From: Anaeramoeba ignava
Taxonomy: Eukaryota; Metamonada; Anaeramoebidae
Assembly (NCBI GenBank): GCA_028826165.1
Contig: JAPDFW010000059.1
Location: forward strand, 943,001 to 1,007,000
Length of the DNA: 64,000 nucleotides
Direction of reading: 5' to 3'
Both the position numbers and the translations under genes were made by a program. Positions 11,402 to 23,900 of this stretch are shown piece by piece; position 1 is the stretch's first letter, and each line of letters begins with the position of its first letter. The notes under the pieces are model-generated. The model did no database searches. It saw nothing but the letters and a program-made list of their open reading frames with translations, and had not been told where the DNA came from.

Positions 11402-11824
11402 ACAAAATAAATTTTCTTTTTTTTTTCTTTCGTTGGTTTTTTTTTTTAAAAAAAAAAGGAATTTGTTTTTTTTATCAATTAAAGTTGTGAATTAAAGTTG
11501 TAAATCAAAAATCACACAATAAAATGATATTATTTTGAATTGAAAAAAAAAAAAGAAAAGAAAAGGGGGAAGAAAAAGAAAAAGAAAAAGAAAAAAGAAA
11601 GAAATAAAAAGAAAAATGAAAATTGAAAATTGAAAATCTTTTAAAAGAAAAAAAAATTATTTTTTAAATTAAAATTAAAATTAAAATTAAAATTAAAATT
11701 TGATCTTTCTTTTTTCTTTTAAATTTCGTTTGATCTAAGTTTAATTTTCTTTTTATTTTTCATTTATTCATCTTTTTTTTTAATTAGCAAAAAAAAGACA
11801 AGAAAAGAAAAGGAAAATGAAAAA
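11402..11824. other. Non-coding AT/purine-rich spacer
   Basis: This 423-bp stretch lies between the start of the TADA1-like gene and the end of the ankyrin gene. It contains GAAAAA runs, a short AAAATT hexamer stretch near 11660-11700 and T-rich tracts. No open frame, RNA gene or clear motif is seen. Confidence 0.6.
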
Positions 11825-12454
11825 CTAAATTTTTTCCATTTCTTTTTTCAATAATTCAAATATTTTATCATAAACATTAATTGAATAAGTACTAAAAATT
11901 GATTTAAATTGATCATGACCAAAATTACAAGAATCAATAGGATTTTCTAAATTTCGATCTTTGATTTTTGGATCAGCACCAATTTTCAATAAAAAATAAA
12001 CCAATCTTAAGTGTCCATAAAGTGCTGCATTATGAAGTGCTGTTCTTCCTATTTTATCTTTTAAGTTAACTGATATTCCTTGTTTAAGAATCCATTGAAT
12101 TAGTTTGATATTTCCAACACTACTTGAAATATGAAGAGGAGTTTCTCCATTTTTATCTTGTTCTTCAAGATCCAATCCTGTTTTTATAAGAATTTCCATT
12201 ATTTCAATATATTGATCTGTGTTTTGGTAGTCATATTTGAGTAAATATTGTTTGAGTTGATTGATATCAATATTTTGAATTTGAATTTGATTTTCTATTT
12301 TTATTTCATTTTGATTTTGATTTTGATTTTCTATTTTTATTTCATTTTGATTTTGATTTTTGATTTTGATTTTGATTTTGATTTTGATTTTGATTTTGAT
12401 TTTGATTTTGATTTTGATTTTGATTTTGATTTTGATTTTGATTTTGATTTTCTA

Positions 12455-12511
<57 letters not shown>

Positions 12512-13634
12512 TCATTTCTTTTATTTCTTTTATTTCTTTCATTTCAGTTTTTCTTTTGATTGGTGATTTTGATGATTTCGAATCAAATTGATATTTCTTG
12601 TTCATTTTTTGAAATTTCTTTCTCATTTTTTCTCTCTTTTTCTTTTCTTTATTGGCTTGTTTTTTGTTAATTTTTGAATTTTTTTGGATAAGTTGATCAT
12701 TTTCATCATTTGATTTTAATTTACTCAAATTTCCTTTTTTTAGATCACGAAATATTTCTTTTTGAATTGAACCAGATCTAAATAAAATTTCTTTTGCAAA
12801 ATTGATATTTTTTTTATCATTTTCATTGTTTTCATCATTTTCTTCCAAAATAATTTCTTCATTCTGTTTTAAACTTGAGCTTCTTTTGTTTAATTTTGAA
12901 TCCATAATTTCCGTATTATAAGGAAAATCGAAATCAAGAAAATCAAAAGAATCAACTTCTTGAGAATTTTTTCTTAAAAAATCATTTTGAACCCAAATTT
13001 TCATAAAATTTCCACACAAACAAGTTAAATGAAGTAAATAATGAAAATTAAGATGAAGATTTTTCTTAGCAAAATAATCAACAACGGATTGATTTCCTTT
13101 TAAAATTGCCAAATGTAAAGGGGCTCTATTTTTGGAATCGCGAATATTAATATCAACACCTTTTTGGATAAGCAAATCAATAATGTTTATATTTTGTTCT
13201 CTAGAAATGCAAGCTGAGTGAAGACTTCCCATACCGTTTTCATCAAGTAAAGAAATATCCGCTTGATTTTCAATTAAAATTCGAGTCATTTCTTCGTCTC
13301 CTTTTAAACAAGCGTAAATCAAAGCGGTTCTTCCTCGTTTGTCTTTAAGATTTGGATCCGCCTTGTGTTTGAGTAATTGGATCAAGAATTTAGGGTTTTT
13401 TGAGAGGACTGAATGGTGAATTGCTCCCATTTTCGTTTTTTCATCAATTAAATTTACATTTATGCTTTTGTGTCCAATTAAATATACAAAACTTAGTTTT
13501 TTGTTTTGAATTATTGTTTGAACTAATGGTGATTCATATTCGTTTGTTGATTTATTTATGTTTTTTTTGTTTATTAGTTTTTCTAATTCTTTTTCTTTGT
13601 CAAGTTCAATTATTTCATAGATTTTTTTTGCCAT
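11825..13634 (-). CDS. Ankyrin-repeat protein with long Lys-Glu-Ile and Asn-Gln runs (frame break inside the run)
   Basis: The N-terminal part (430 residues to its stop) holds about five or six ankyrin repeats at roughly 30-235, for example KDKRGRTALIYACLKGDEEM and DSKNRAPLHLAILKGNQSV. A basic, Ser-rich linker follows, then KEI repeats and a long NQ run. In the NQ run, five T at 12357-12361 (CAAAAATC on the coding strand) instead of four switch the frame and produce a stop. In the next frame the run continues, repeats the KIENQ motif, and reads into two or three more ankyrin repeats (DKNGETPLHISSSVGN, DKIGRTALHNAALYGHLRLV) to the stop at 11825. Skipping one base gives one protein of about 602 residues. 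Ankyrin repeats bind proteins; the partner is unknown. Confidence 0.8.
12310..12460. repeat. Coding TTTTGA hexamer array (Asn-Gln codons on the minus strand)
   Basis: The TTTTGA unit is repeated about 20 times, interrupted by two copies of a CTATTTTTATTTCA segment. On the coding strand it reads AAT CAA. The only T5 run within the pure array (12357-12361) is the frame-break point. Confidence 0.85.
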
Positions 13635-13991
13635 TATTTAATTTATAAAATTAAACCAAATTTAAAAAGTAAATTAAAAAGTAAATTAAATCAATTTAAA
13701 AAGTAAAAAAATGAAAAAAAAATTTTGAATTTTTTTCTTGTGAATTTTTAATTAGATTTACTTATTCAAAAATAATCAAAATCAATTAAAAAATAAAATA
13801 AAAAATTAAAATAAAACTAACTGGAAAAGGGAAATTGGTTTTTCAATTTTTTTGATTTGTTTTTTATTTATTCTTTTTGTTTTTGTTTTTTATTTTTGTG
13901 GAAAAAGGAAAATTCGAAATTATTTGAAATATTTGAAAGTGTCTTGTTCTTTGGTTGTTTTGTTTTGTTTTTGAAATTAATTTCATTCAAA
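13635..13991. other. Non-coding AT-rich spacer
   Basis: This 357-bp stretch lies between the ankyrin gene start and the vWA gene stop. Read on the minus strand it contains a TTTTCATTTTTTTAC tract about 70 bp upstream of the ankyrin start. That tract resembles the T-rich element seen before many genes in this window. Nothing else is recognised. Confidence 0.55.
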
Positions 13992-16075
13992 TCACTTTCT
14001 TTTTTTTTCATGTTTTGAGAATTTCTTTGCATTGAAATAAGCATTAACACTTTTGTCCTTAGATTTGGTTTTTGATCTTCTTCCTGAACTTAAATCTTGC
14101 ATTTCCTGAATATCTTCATTTAATTGATCCATCATCATATTCTGAACAGGAAGATAAGCCATATTACTTGTATGATAACGATTTCTTTGCTCTTCATTTC
14201 TTACAAAACGGAAAGCATTCTGACCTAAGGCTTGTCCTTGTTTTGTCAAATCAAGAGCTCTTTGGTGATCGTTATGAAGAGCAGCCTCACTTGAGCGTTC
14301 AGTAACATTTGCGTTGATAATATCAAGATCAATATCCTCTTGAGCTTTGTCTTCATTTTCAGTAACATCAAGTGCCTGAGTAAGTATTCTTTTACGGATT
14401 GTTCCGTCAAGTAATTTGTATTCAATCTGGAATTGTACAAATACTTTCTGTGTTTCAGGTGAATCATCTCTAAAATCGTAATTGAAAGTGATGCTTTCAT
14501 CATTGGAAACGTTTCCTCTTTCTTCATAATGAGAAGAGACTCTTTCATCATTTTCATCCATTTTTTTGGCGTTTTGATTTTCTGCAGAGTCATAGATAAA
14601 CATGTTTTTATGGATGATAATTTTGATTCTAACTTGAGTTGCAACTATTTTTGCAGATAAAAATTCTTTGAAAGTATCCTGGATTTGTGTTGGCTTGACA
14701 ATATCCATATCGCCTTCAGTTTCTTGCACAACTTTTGAGATTTGTTCCAAGTTGCAGTCAGTATCATCAAAAGTCATAACGGAAATCATGATTCCCTTAT
14801 TCTTGCATTCCAACGCCAATTGGGTATAAAATGATTCCATATTTTCTTTTGCATCATCTCTTTTATTGAGTTCGTCATCATCATCAACGTTTCCAATTCC
14901 AATATTACTTTTTCCATCTGTGCACAGGATTACTCTTGATCCTTCTTTCTTTCCCGCGAGTTCTGCGGACACAACAAGCGCAGGTCCTAATGCTGTTTGT
15001 CCGTTGTCTTCAAGATTTTGAAGGTTGCTTTGAAGTAATCTTTTTGTTTCTTTAATTGCCGGAATATTCCGTTTTGAAACCGAATTTTTGATCTCTTCAA
15101 TGTTAAGAAGTGTATCTTTTTCAAGTGTTTTTGTTGGGTTTCTTGTGTCTTCGTGTATCTTTACTATGTTGCTGAATGATACAAGTCCTACTCGTTTGTT
15201 TGGTGAATCTCGATAGAATGATTCAATTTGACTTTGGATTGCAATTTTTAAGCAATCAAGTCGGGATATGTACATTTGGTTTTGTGGGAGTCTTTGTATT
15301 TGTTGAAATGAATCGTCTGCGAAGTTTGGAATGTTTTGTTTTTGGGTTTTTTTAATTTTTTGGAAGTCTTCTTTTGTTCCTTGAATCTTTTTTTATAAAT
15401 AAATTTTTTAATTTTAATTTTTTAAATGAATTTTTTAAATGAATTTTAATTTTAATTTTAATTTTAATTTTAATTTTAATTTTAATATTAATTTTAATTT
15501 TTTAAATGAATTTTTTAAATGAATTTTAATTTTAAATTTGATTTTAATTTTAATTTTGAATTTAATTTTGATTTTAATTTTAATTTTGATTTTATAAATG
15601 AATTTTAATTTTAATTTTAATTTTAATTTTAATTTTAATTTTAATTTTAATTTTAATTTTAGAAAAATACTTCATAAGTTGTGCACATTGAACCAGATGT
15701 ATCAACACAAAAAATAACAATTTCATCTTCTTGATTTTCTTCTTTATCTGAAATAGCAATTAAATAATCAACTTGAGGTTTTTCAGCTTTAATTTTTTCA
15801 TTTTCAATTAATTCATTTCTTTCACCACAAAATTCACAAACCCAAACTTGTTTTTCTGATTTTTCTTCTTTTGGTTCAAGTATTGAAAATGAATTCAAAC
15901 AAGCTCCACATTTACATTCATATGGAATATGTTGATCTGTATCAAATGCTCGATCTTCAAGTGATTCAAATGATAATGAAATTACGTTTGTTGAAATTTC
16001 TTCTACTCTTCTAAAATTAACTTTTTTTTGTCTTCTACGATTTTGATAAGCAAATTTTGATGCAAACTTAAACAT
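13992..16075 (-). CDS. Sec23/24-type zinc finger plus von Willebrand A domain protein
   Basis: Two exons, 15671-16075 and 13992-15386, are separated by a 284-nt AT-rich intron (GTATTT donor, AAAAAAAG acceptor, phase 0). Together they give 599 residues. Residues about 55-90 form a four-cysteine finger, CGACLNSF then WVCEFCGERN, which matches the CxxC...LNPF...W.C..C pattern of Sec23/Sec24. A vWA domain follows, with a complete metal-binding set: DTSGS at the exon junction, a threonine in GQTALGPALV and an aspartate in LCTDGKSNIG. The C-terminal third contains a beta-rich region and an acidic-to-basic tail. It lacks the gelsolin and helical parts needed for a true Sec23 coat subunit of normal size. 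It may belong to the vWA/zinc-finger family found in amoebae; the function is unknown. Confidence 0.75.
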
Positions 16076-16249
16076 TTTTGTTTAAAACAAAAAAGGAAAA
16101 AAATAAAAAATAAAAAAATAAAAAAATTTAAATTAAAAAATGAATAAAAAAAAGCAAAAAAAAAAATTTATTTAAAAATAAATATAAAACGTTTTTTTTT
16201 TAATTTTTTGATAATTCTCAATTTAAATTTTTTAATTAATTTTAAACTG

Positions 16250-18010
16250 AGACTTTTAATTATTTTTTAATTTCAATTTATTTAATCAAATTTAATCAAA
16301 TTTAATTATTCAAAACTAATTAAATCTATTCCACTTTTTTATTTTATTAATTTTAATTAAATTTAATTAATCAAAACTAATTAAATTTATTCCACTTTTT
16401 TATTTTATTAAATTTAATCAAATTTAATCAAAATTTATTAATCAAAACTATTTAAATTTATTCCACTTTTTTATTTTATTAATTTTAATTAAATTTAATC
16501 AAATTTATTAATCAAAACTATTTAAATTTATTCCACTTTTTTATTTTATTAATTTTAATCAAAACTAATTAAATCTATTCCACTTTTTTATTTTATTAAT
16601 TTTAATTTAAATTTAATTAAAATTAATTAATCAAAAGTAATTAAATTTATTCCACTTTTTTATTTTATTAATTTAAATCAAATTTAATTAATCAAAACTA
16701 ATTAAATCTATTCCACTTTTTTATTTTATTAATTTAAATTAAATTTAATTAATCAAAACTTATTTAAATCTATTCCACTTTTTTATTTTATTAATTTTAA
16801 TCAAATTTAATTAAAATTAATTAATCAAAACTAATTAAATTTAATCCACTTTTTTATTTTATTAATTTTAATCAAATTTAATTAAAATTATTTAATCAAA
16901 ACTAATTAAATTTAATCCACTTTTTTATTTCAATTTATTTCATCAAATTTAATCAAAATTAATTAATCAAAACTAATTAAATTTATTCCACTTTTTTATT
17001 TTATTAATTTAAATTAAATTTAATTAAAATTAATTAATCAAAACTAATTAAATTTATTCCACTTTTTTATTTTATTAATTTTAATCAAAACTAATTAAAT
17101 TTATTCCACTTTTTTATTTTATTAATTTTAATTAAATTTAATTAAAATTAATTAATCAAAAGTAATTAAATTTATTCCACTTTTTTATTTTATTAATTTT
17201 AATTAAATTTAATTAATCAAAACTAATTAAATTTATTCCACTTTTTTATTTTATTAATTTAAATCAAATTTAATCAAAACTAATTAATCAAAACTAATTA
17301 AATTTATTCCACTTTTTATTTTATTAATTTTAATCAAATTTAATCAAATTTATTTATTCAAAACTAATTAAATTTATTCCACTTTTTTATTTTATTAATT
17401 TTAATCAAATTTAATTAAATTATTTAATCAAAACTTATTTAAATTTATTCCACTTTTTTATTTTATTAATTTTAATTAAATTTAATCAAATTAATTAATC
17501 AAAACTAATTAAATCTATTCCACTTTTTTATTTTATTAATTTTAATTAAATTTAATTAATCAAAACTTATTTAAATCTATTCCACTTTTTTATTTTATTA
17601 ATTTTAATCAAATTTAATTAAAATTAATTAATCAAAACTAATTAAATTTAATCCACTTTTTTATTTTATTAATTTTAATCAAATTTAATTAAAATTATTT
17701 AATCAAAACTAATTAAATTTAATCCACTTTTTTATTTCAATTTATTTCATCAAAATTAATCAAAATTAATTAATCAAAACTAATTAAATTTATTCCACTT
17801 TTTTATTTTATTAATTTAAATTAAATTTAATTAAAATTAATTAATCAAAACTAATTAAATTTATTCCACTTTTTTATTTTATTAATTTTAATCAAATTTA
17901 ATTAAATTTAATCAAAACTTATTTAAATTTATTCCACTTTTTTATTTTATTAATTTTAAACAAATTTAATCAAATTTATTCCACTTTTTTATTTTATTAA
18001 TTTTAATTAA
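16250..18010. repeat. Minisatellite: about 26 copies of a 45-75-bp unit
   Basis: Each unit carries the core TTCCACTTTTTTATTTTATT followed by variable TTAATCAAATTTAATTAA stretches. The core recurs at roughly 45-75-bp spacing through the whole interval, with higher-order blocks (for example 16750-16990 resembles 17560-17800). It fills the space between the TAF5 3' end and the vWA gene 5' end. No coding sequence is seen. Confidence 0.85.
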
Positions 18011-18073
18011 ATTTATTTAAATTAAAATTAAAATTTGTTTTAAATTCTTTTATTAAATTTATTTGTGTTAAAT

Positions 18074-20857
18074 TTATTTATTCGTTTGAAAATAACCAGT
18101 AGCATGTAAAATATTTCTTCTACTAAATCCAATATTCATAACAGGAGTATTTTTAGTAGGAAAAGATTTCAATAATAAAACAGCTTGTTGAGATTTTTCA
18201 TTTGAATGAAAATCGGAAGTAAAATTAAATAGAGAAGAATCAGGAAGAAGTCTAGCCATATTAGCATCCCAAATCTTAACAGAATTATCGAGAGAACCTG
18301 AAGCGAGAATATTTCCATCAAGAACACTAAAATCAAGTGAAGAAACTGTTGATTCATGTTGATGCATTTTTCTTATTATTTTTCCTGTTCCAATATCCCA
18401 TAAAATTATTGATCCATCTTCACTTCCTGATGCTAATATTCTTCCATCTGGTGAAAATGCTAATGATGTTATTCCTCCTCTATGTCCTGTTGGTGAACAA
18501 AATATTCTCACACAATTTGCTGTGTTTGTTTCCCATAATCTTACTGTTTTATCTGATGATCCTGTTGCTATATAATGAACATTAGGATGAAATCTTACAC
18601 ACTTTAATATTAATATTAATTTTAATTTTTGATTTTAATTTTAATTTTAATTTTAATTTTGATTTTGATTTTAATTTTAAATATGAATTTTGATTTTAAT
18701 TTTAATTTAAATTTTAATTTTTAATATTCATTTTAATTTCAAATGAATTTTAATTTTTGATTTAATTTTAATTTTAATTTTTGATTTTATAAATGAATTT
18801 TAATTTTAATTTTAATTTTCAAATGAATTTTAATTTTAATTTTAATTTTAATTTTAATTTTAATTTTTGATTTTGATTTTGATTTTGATTTTAATTTTAA
18901 TTTTAATTTTAATTTTGATTTTGATTTTAATATTAATTTAATTTTTAATTTAATTTTTAATTATAATTCGATTTTGATTTGAATCAAATACATCAACATC
19001 AGATAAATGACCAGAAAAAACTCTAATAGGAAAAACTCTCTCAGTAACCCAAAGCATAGCAGATTGGTCATAAGAAGCAGTAACAAAATGATAACCCAAG
19101 GGACTAAATTGAACATCCCAAATTGGGTAATTATGACCTTTATAAATTGCAAGATTTGATTTTGTATCCAAACTCCAAAGACGAGCAGTGCCATCTTGGG
19201 AGCAAGAAACAACAAGCTTGCTTTCTAAATTAAATCTAGTTGCATAAACTGGGCCATGATGTCCAAAAATGTTATATAATCTTTCTCTTTTGTGTCTAAA
19301 ATTTGAGTTGTATTTTCATTCATTTTTTCTTCTTCTTCGTTTAAATTATTCTTTTGTTTATCAGCTAAATCCCAAACTCTAATTGTAGAATCAGAAAATC
19401 CTGCTACTACATATCGTGATTCTGCTGATACTTCTGAACAATTAATTTTCCCTTCAGAATGGAAAAAAGTAAATAAACAAATTGATGGAAGATTTTGTTG
19501 ACTTAATTCTTCGGCTTGAACTAATTCTTCTTTAATTGATTCTTCTAGTTTTTGTGTTCTTTAATATTTATAATATTTATTTAAATATTTATATTTATTT
19601 TTATTTAAATATTTATATTTTATTACAATCTAGGAAATAAAATTGTTGAATTTTTGATTCGATTTTCTTGTTTTGGAATCGTTGGCTTTTGTATTTTGCG
19701 TTTTCTCTAAAATATTTTTTTTTCAAGTTAAATTGGAATTTTGAATTTTGAATGAATTTTATTTTAAATTCATTAAAATACTCTTTTTAATTGCATTAAC
19801 TTTTTTTGTTCTTCTTCAAATTTTTGTTGTATTTTCATTTCAGCAACTTGATCTTGAATACAATTTTCAAGTAAACCCCATTGAACAGGAACAGAATTTA
19901 ACCTATCAATATCCTTTTGAATTTCACCAGTAATAATTGCAGTTGGTTGTTCAATATCATTTTTTGATTGCCTTCCTGAACTTAATTCCTTAACATCCAC
20001 AACTAAAATTTATTTCAATTATTTTTTTTTTCAATCATTTCAATTAAAATTTTTCAAATATTCTTCTACCTCTGATATTAATAAATTGATTCACAATCCC
20101 TAATAATAATTTGAAGTTTTTATCTTGAAGAAATGCAACAAAAAGTTCAAAAGAATAAGATGATAATTTAATATTGAATTTATATTTTTCAAAATTTCTT
20201 GCTAATGAATTTTCCATAATATGTCTTGTATTTTGAATAGATTTAAGAATTGCAAGTTCTTCAGAATGAAAAGCCATATGATCATAATTATTGTTCTCAA
20301 AAAATTGTTGAGCTAATAATTGATAATTTGAAATCAAATCAAATCAAATCAAATCAAATTATTTTTTTTTAATTTTAAATTAAATTTTAAATTTTCAAAT
20401 TCAAATTTCTTCATAAAAAATAAAATCAACCTTCTTTAATATGATCTTTGCGAATTAAATCAAGATAACAATGTACAAATATTGGATATAATAAAATAAA
20501 TAATTCAGCCTTAAATTAAATTAAAATTAAATTAAATTAAAATAAATTTCTTTCTTGATTTTGTTTTTCTTTTTTTTTCAATAAAAAAATTTATTCCAAG
20601 ATTTAATTTACTTGAAATATTTCTAAAGAAGAGAGGATCCAATTCTTTAATTCTAAATATGATTTTTCATATGTTTCAGGTGATGCTTCTGAATTTTTTG
20701 AAAAAAGTATATAATCAATAATATCTGTATCTTGATTTAATAAAAGTTCTTTTGTATGATCTTCAATTTGAGCTTCTGAAAGAAAATGCTTTTCAGTTTG
20801 ACGATAACCGTTATGTCTTAAATATTCCCAAATGGCTTTATTAATTCTTAACGTCAT
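18074..20857 (-). CDS. TAF5: TFIID (and possibly SAGA) subunit TAF5: LisH, NTD2 and WD40 domains
   Basis: Six exons are inferred: 20612-20857, 20431-20509, 20070-20312, 19801-20002, 18992-19558 and 18074-18601. The order is LisH (AIWEYLRHNGYRQTEKHFL), the TAF5 NTD2 domain (YEKSYLELKNWILSSLEIF, then AELFILLYPIFVHCYLDL, then HSEELAILKSI), a coiled linker (VQWGLLENC, EEEQKK) and WD40 repeats (DSTIRVWDL, GHHGPVYATRF, GHLSDVD, ATGSSDKTVRLW, ASGSEDGSIILWD). All this is diagnostic of TAF5, a TFIID scaffold also present in SAGA in several lineages. Exon 5 needs one extra base near 19281-19290 (run of A in AGAAAGATT on the coding strand) to join the first and second WD repeats. With it, all exon phases agree and give 621 residues. 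The ATG at 20857 is used; upstream is a short shared promoter with the PDK1-like gene. Confidence 0.88.
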
Positions 20858-20951
20858 TTTCAATGAAAAAATGAAAAATGAAAAAATGAATTAAAATTTT
20901 TTTTTATTTTTTTTTTCATTTTTTTCTTCTTTTTTTTTTTATTAAATTATT
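20858..20951. promoter_or_regulatory. 94-bp divergent promoter between TAF5 and the PDK1-like gene
   Basis: Only 94 bp separate the two start codons. On each strand, facing its own gene, there is a T-rich tract with repeated CATTTTTT blocks (plus strand 20911-20940; minus strand 20861-20890). The tracts resemble those in front of many other genes here. A promoter role is inferred from position and recurrence. Confidence 0.5.
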
Positions 20952-23900
20952 ATGAAGAACAGTTTAAAAGATGAATATGATATTGGACATGAAATTGGAA
21001 GAAGTATTTTTGGTCCAGTTTTAAGAGTAACTTCAAAAAAAACAGGAAAACATTTTGCTGTTAAAGTTTTTTCCAAAAAGAAATTACTTTCATTATCAAA
21101 ACAACATTATCCAAACACAGAAAGAGAAATATTATCAAAATTACATCATGAAAACATAATTCAAATTTTTCGGACATTTCAAGATGTTTCCAATTTATGT
21201 AACAAAATTAAAATAAGAACTCCAAATAAAAATTAAATTAAAATATTAAATTAAAAATTAAATTAAAATATTAAATTAAAAAAAGATTTTGTTATGGAAT
21301 CTGCTGATGGTGGAAAACTTAGTGAATATATTGTTAAAGTATAAAAAAAATTTTTTTTTCTTTAAGGAAAATATTTGATTATTCAAATTATTCGATTATT
21401 TGAATATTATTTAAATATTATTTGAATATTTGAATATTTTTTGAATATTTAAATATTTGATTATTTAAATATTATTTGATTATTTGAATATTTGATTATT
21501 CCAATTATTTGATTATTTGATTATTTGATTATTATTTGAATATTTGAATATTATTTGAATATTATTTGATTATTTAAATATTATTTAATTTTTTGGATAT
21601 TTAATTATTCCATTATTTGAATATTATTTGATTATTTAAATATTATTTAAATATTTGATTATTTGAATATTATTTAAATATTTGAATATTTTTTGAATAT
21701 TTTTTGAATATTTGAATATTTAAATATTATTTGATTATTTAAATATTTGATTATTCAAATTATTCCATTATTTAAAATTTGATTATTTAAGTATTATTTG
21801 AATAATATTTGATTATTTAAATATTTGAATATTTGATTATTTGAATATTATTTAATTATTTGGATATTTAATTATTCCATTATTTGAATAATATTTGATT
21901 ATTTAAGTATGGCGGATTAGGTGAAGAATCTGGAAGGTTTGTTCTTGCAGAAATTGTCAATACAATTGAATATCTTCAATCAATGAATATTCTTCATAGA
22001 AGTTTTACTTCAGAAAATATGTTATTTACAGTAGATCATCATTTGAAAGTTGTATCATTTGCTTCAGCTCAAAAATATGAAAAAAAAAGATATGGTTTGT
22101 AAAATCATATTTAAAATCAAAATCAAATTAAAATCATATTAAAATTAAAATTAAAATCTAAAATCAAAATTAAAATCAAAATCAAAATCAAAATTAAAAT
22201 CAAAATCTAAATCAAATTTAAAATTAAAATCAAAATCTAAATCAAATTTAAAATTAAAATTAAAATCAAAATCAAAATTAAAATCAAAATCAAAATTAAA
22301 ATCAAAATCAAAATCAAAATCAAAATTAAAATCAAAATCAAAATTAAAATCAAAATCAAAATTAAAATAAATCAAAATTAAAATCAAAATCAAAATCATA
22401 TTTAAAATTAAAATCAAAATCAAAATCATATTTAAAATTAAAATCAAAATCAAAATTAAAATTAAAATCAAAATCAAAATAATTCAATTTAGTTCAAACA
22501 ACTGCTTTTGATGGTGTTATTAATTATACATGTCCAGAAATTTTAAAAGACCAAATTATGGTTCCTGAAAGTTATTTATGGTTTCTTGGTTGTCTTATTT
22601 ATGAAATTTTTGCTGGAGAATTTCCATTTCAAGGACTTATTCCTTTAGAAATTTATCGAAAAATTCTTAAAAAAGAATTACATTTTCCATCAAATTTTCC
22701 TGAACAAGCAAAAGATTTACTTTTTAAACTTTTGGTATTTTAATTCAATAAATATTTTAATTTAATAATTATTTTAATTTAATAAATATTTCAATTTAAT
22801 AAATATTTTAATTTAATAATTATTTCAATTCAATAATTATTTCAATTCAATAAATATTTTAATTTAATAAATATTTCAATTCAATAAATATTTCAATTTA
22901 ATAAATATTTCAATTTAATAAATATTTTAATTTAATAAATATTTTAATTTAATAAATATTTTAATTAAATAAATATTTCAATTTAATAAATATTTTAATT
23001 TAATAATTATTTTATTTCAATAAATATTTCAATTCAATAATTATTTTAATTTAATAAATATTTTAATTCAATAAATATTTTAATTTAATAAATATTTCAA
23101 TTCAATAAATATTTTAATTCAATAAATATTTTAATTTAATAATTATTTTAATTTAATAAATATTTCAATTTAATAAATATTTTAATTTAATAATTATTTC
23201 AATTTAATAAATATTTTAATTTAATAAATATTTTATTCAATAATTATTTCAATTTAATAAATATTTTAATTTAATAAATATTTTTAATTTAATAAATATT
23301 TTAATTTAATAAATATTTCAATTTAATAAATATTTTATTTAATAATTATTTCAATTTAATAAATATTTTAATTTAATAAATATTTTTAATTTAATAAATA
23401 TTTTAATTTAATAATTATTTCAATTCAATAATTATTTCAATTCAATAAATATTTTAATTTAATAAATATTTCAATTCAATAAATATTTTAATTCAATAAA
23501 TATTTCAATTCAATAATTATTTTAATTTAATAAATATTTTAATTTAATAAATATTTCAATTCAATAAATATTTTAATTCAATAAATATTTTAATTTAATA
23601 ATTATTTTAATTTAATAAATATTTCAATTTAATAAATATTTTAATTTAATAATTATTTCAATTTAATAAATATTTTAATTTAATAAATATTTTATTCAAT
23701 AATTATTTCAATTTAATAAATATTTTAATTTAATAAATATTTTAATTTAATAAATATTTTAATTCAATAAATATTTCAATTCAATAATTATTTTAATTTA
23801 ATAAATATTTTAATTTAATAAATATTTAATTTAATAAATATTTTAATTTAATAAATATTTTAATTTAATAAATATTTCAATTTAATAAATATTTTTAATT

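Noticed and set aside
12248-12566. Plus-strand frames with Phe-Asp and Ile-Leu repeats
   Set aside because: They are the reverse complement of the Asn-Gln coding run of the ankyrin gene.
13992-16075. True Sec23 COPII subunit
   Set aside because: The Sec23-type zinc finger is present, but the vWA domain has a complete metal-binding site and the gelsolin and helical parts of Sec23 are not recognisable.
16250-18010. CRISPR-like array
   Set aside because: The unit length varies and the spacers are AT-rich derivatives of the same unit; this is a eukaryotic minisatellite with no cas genes.
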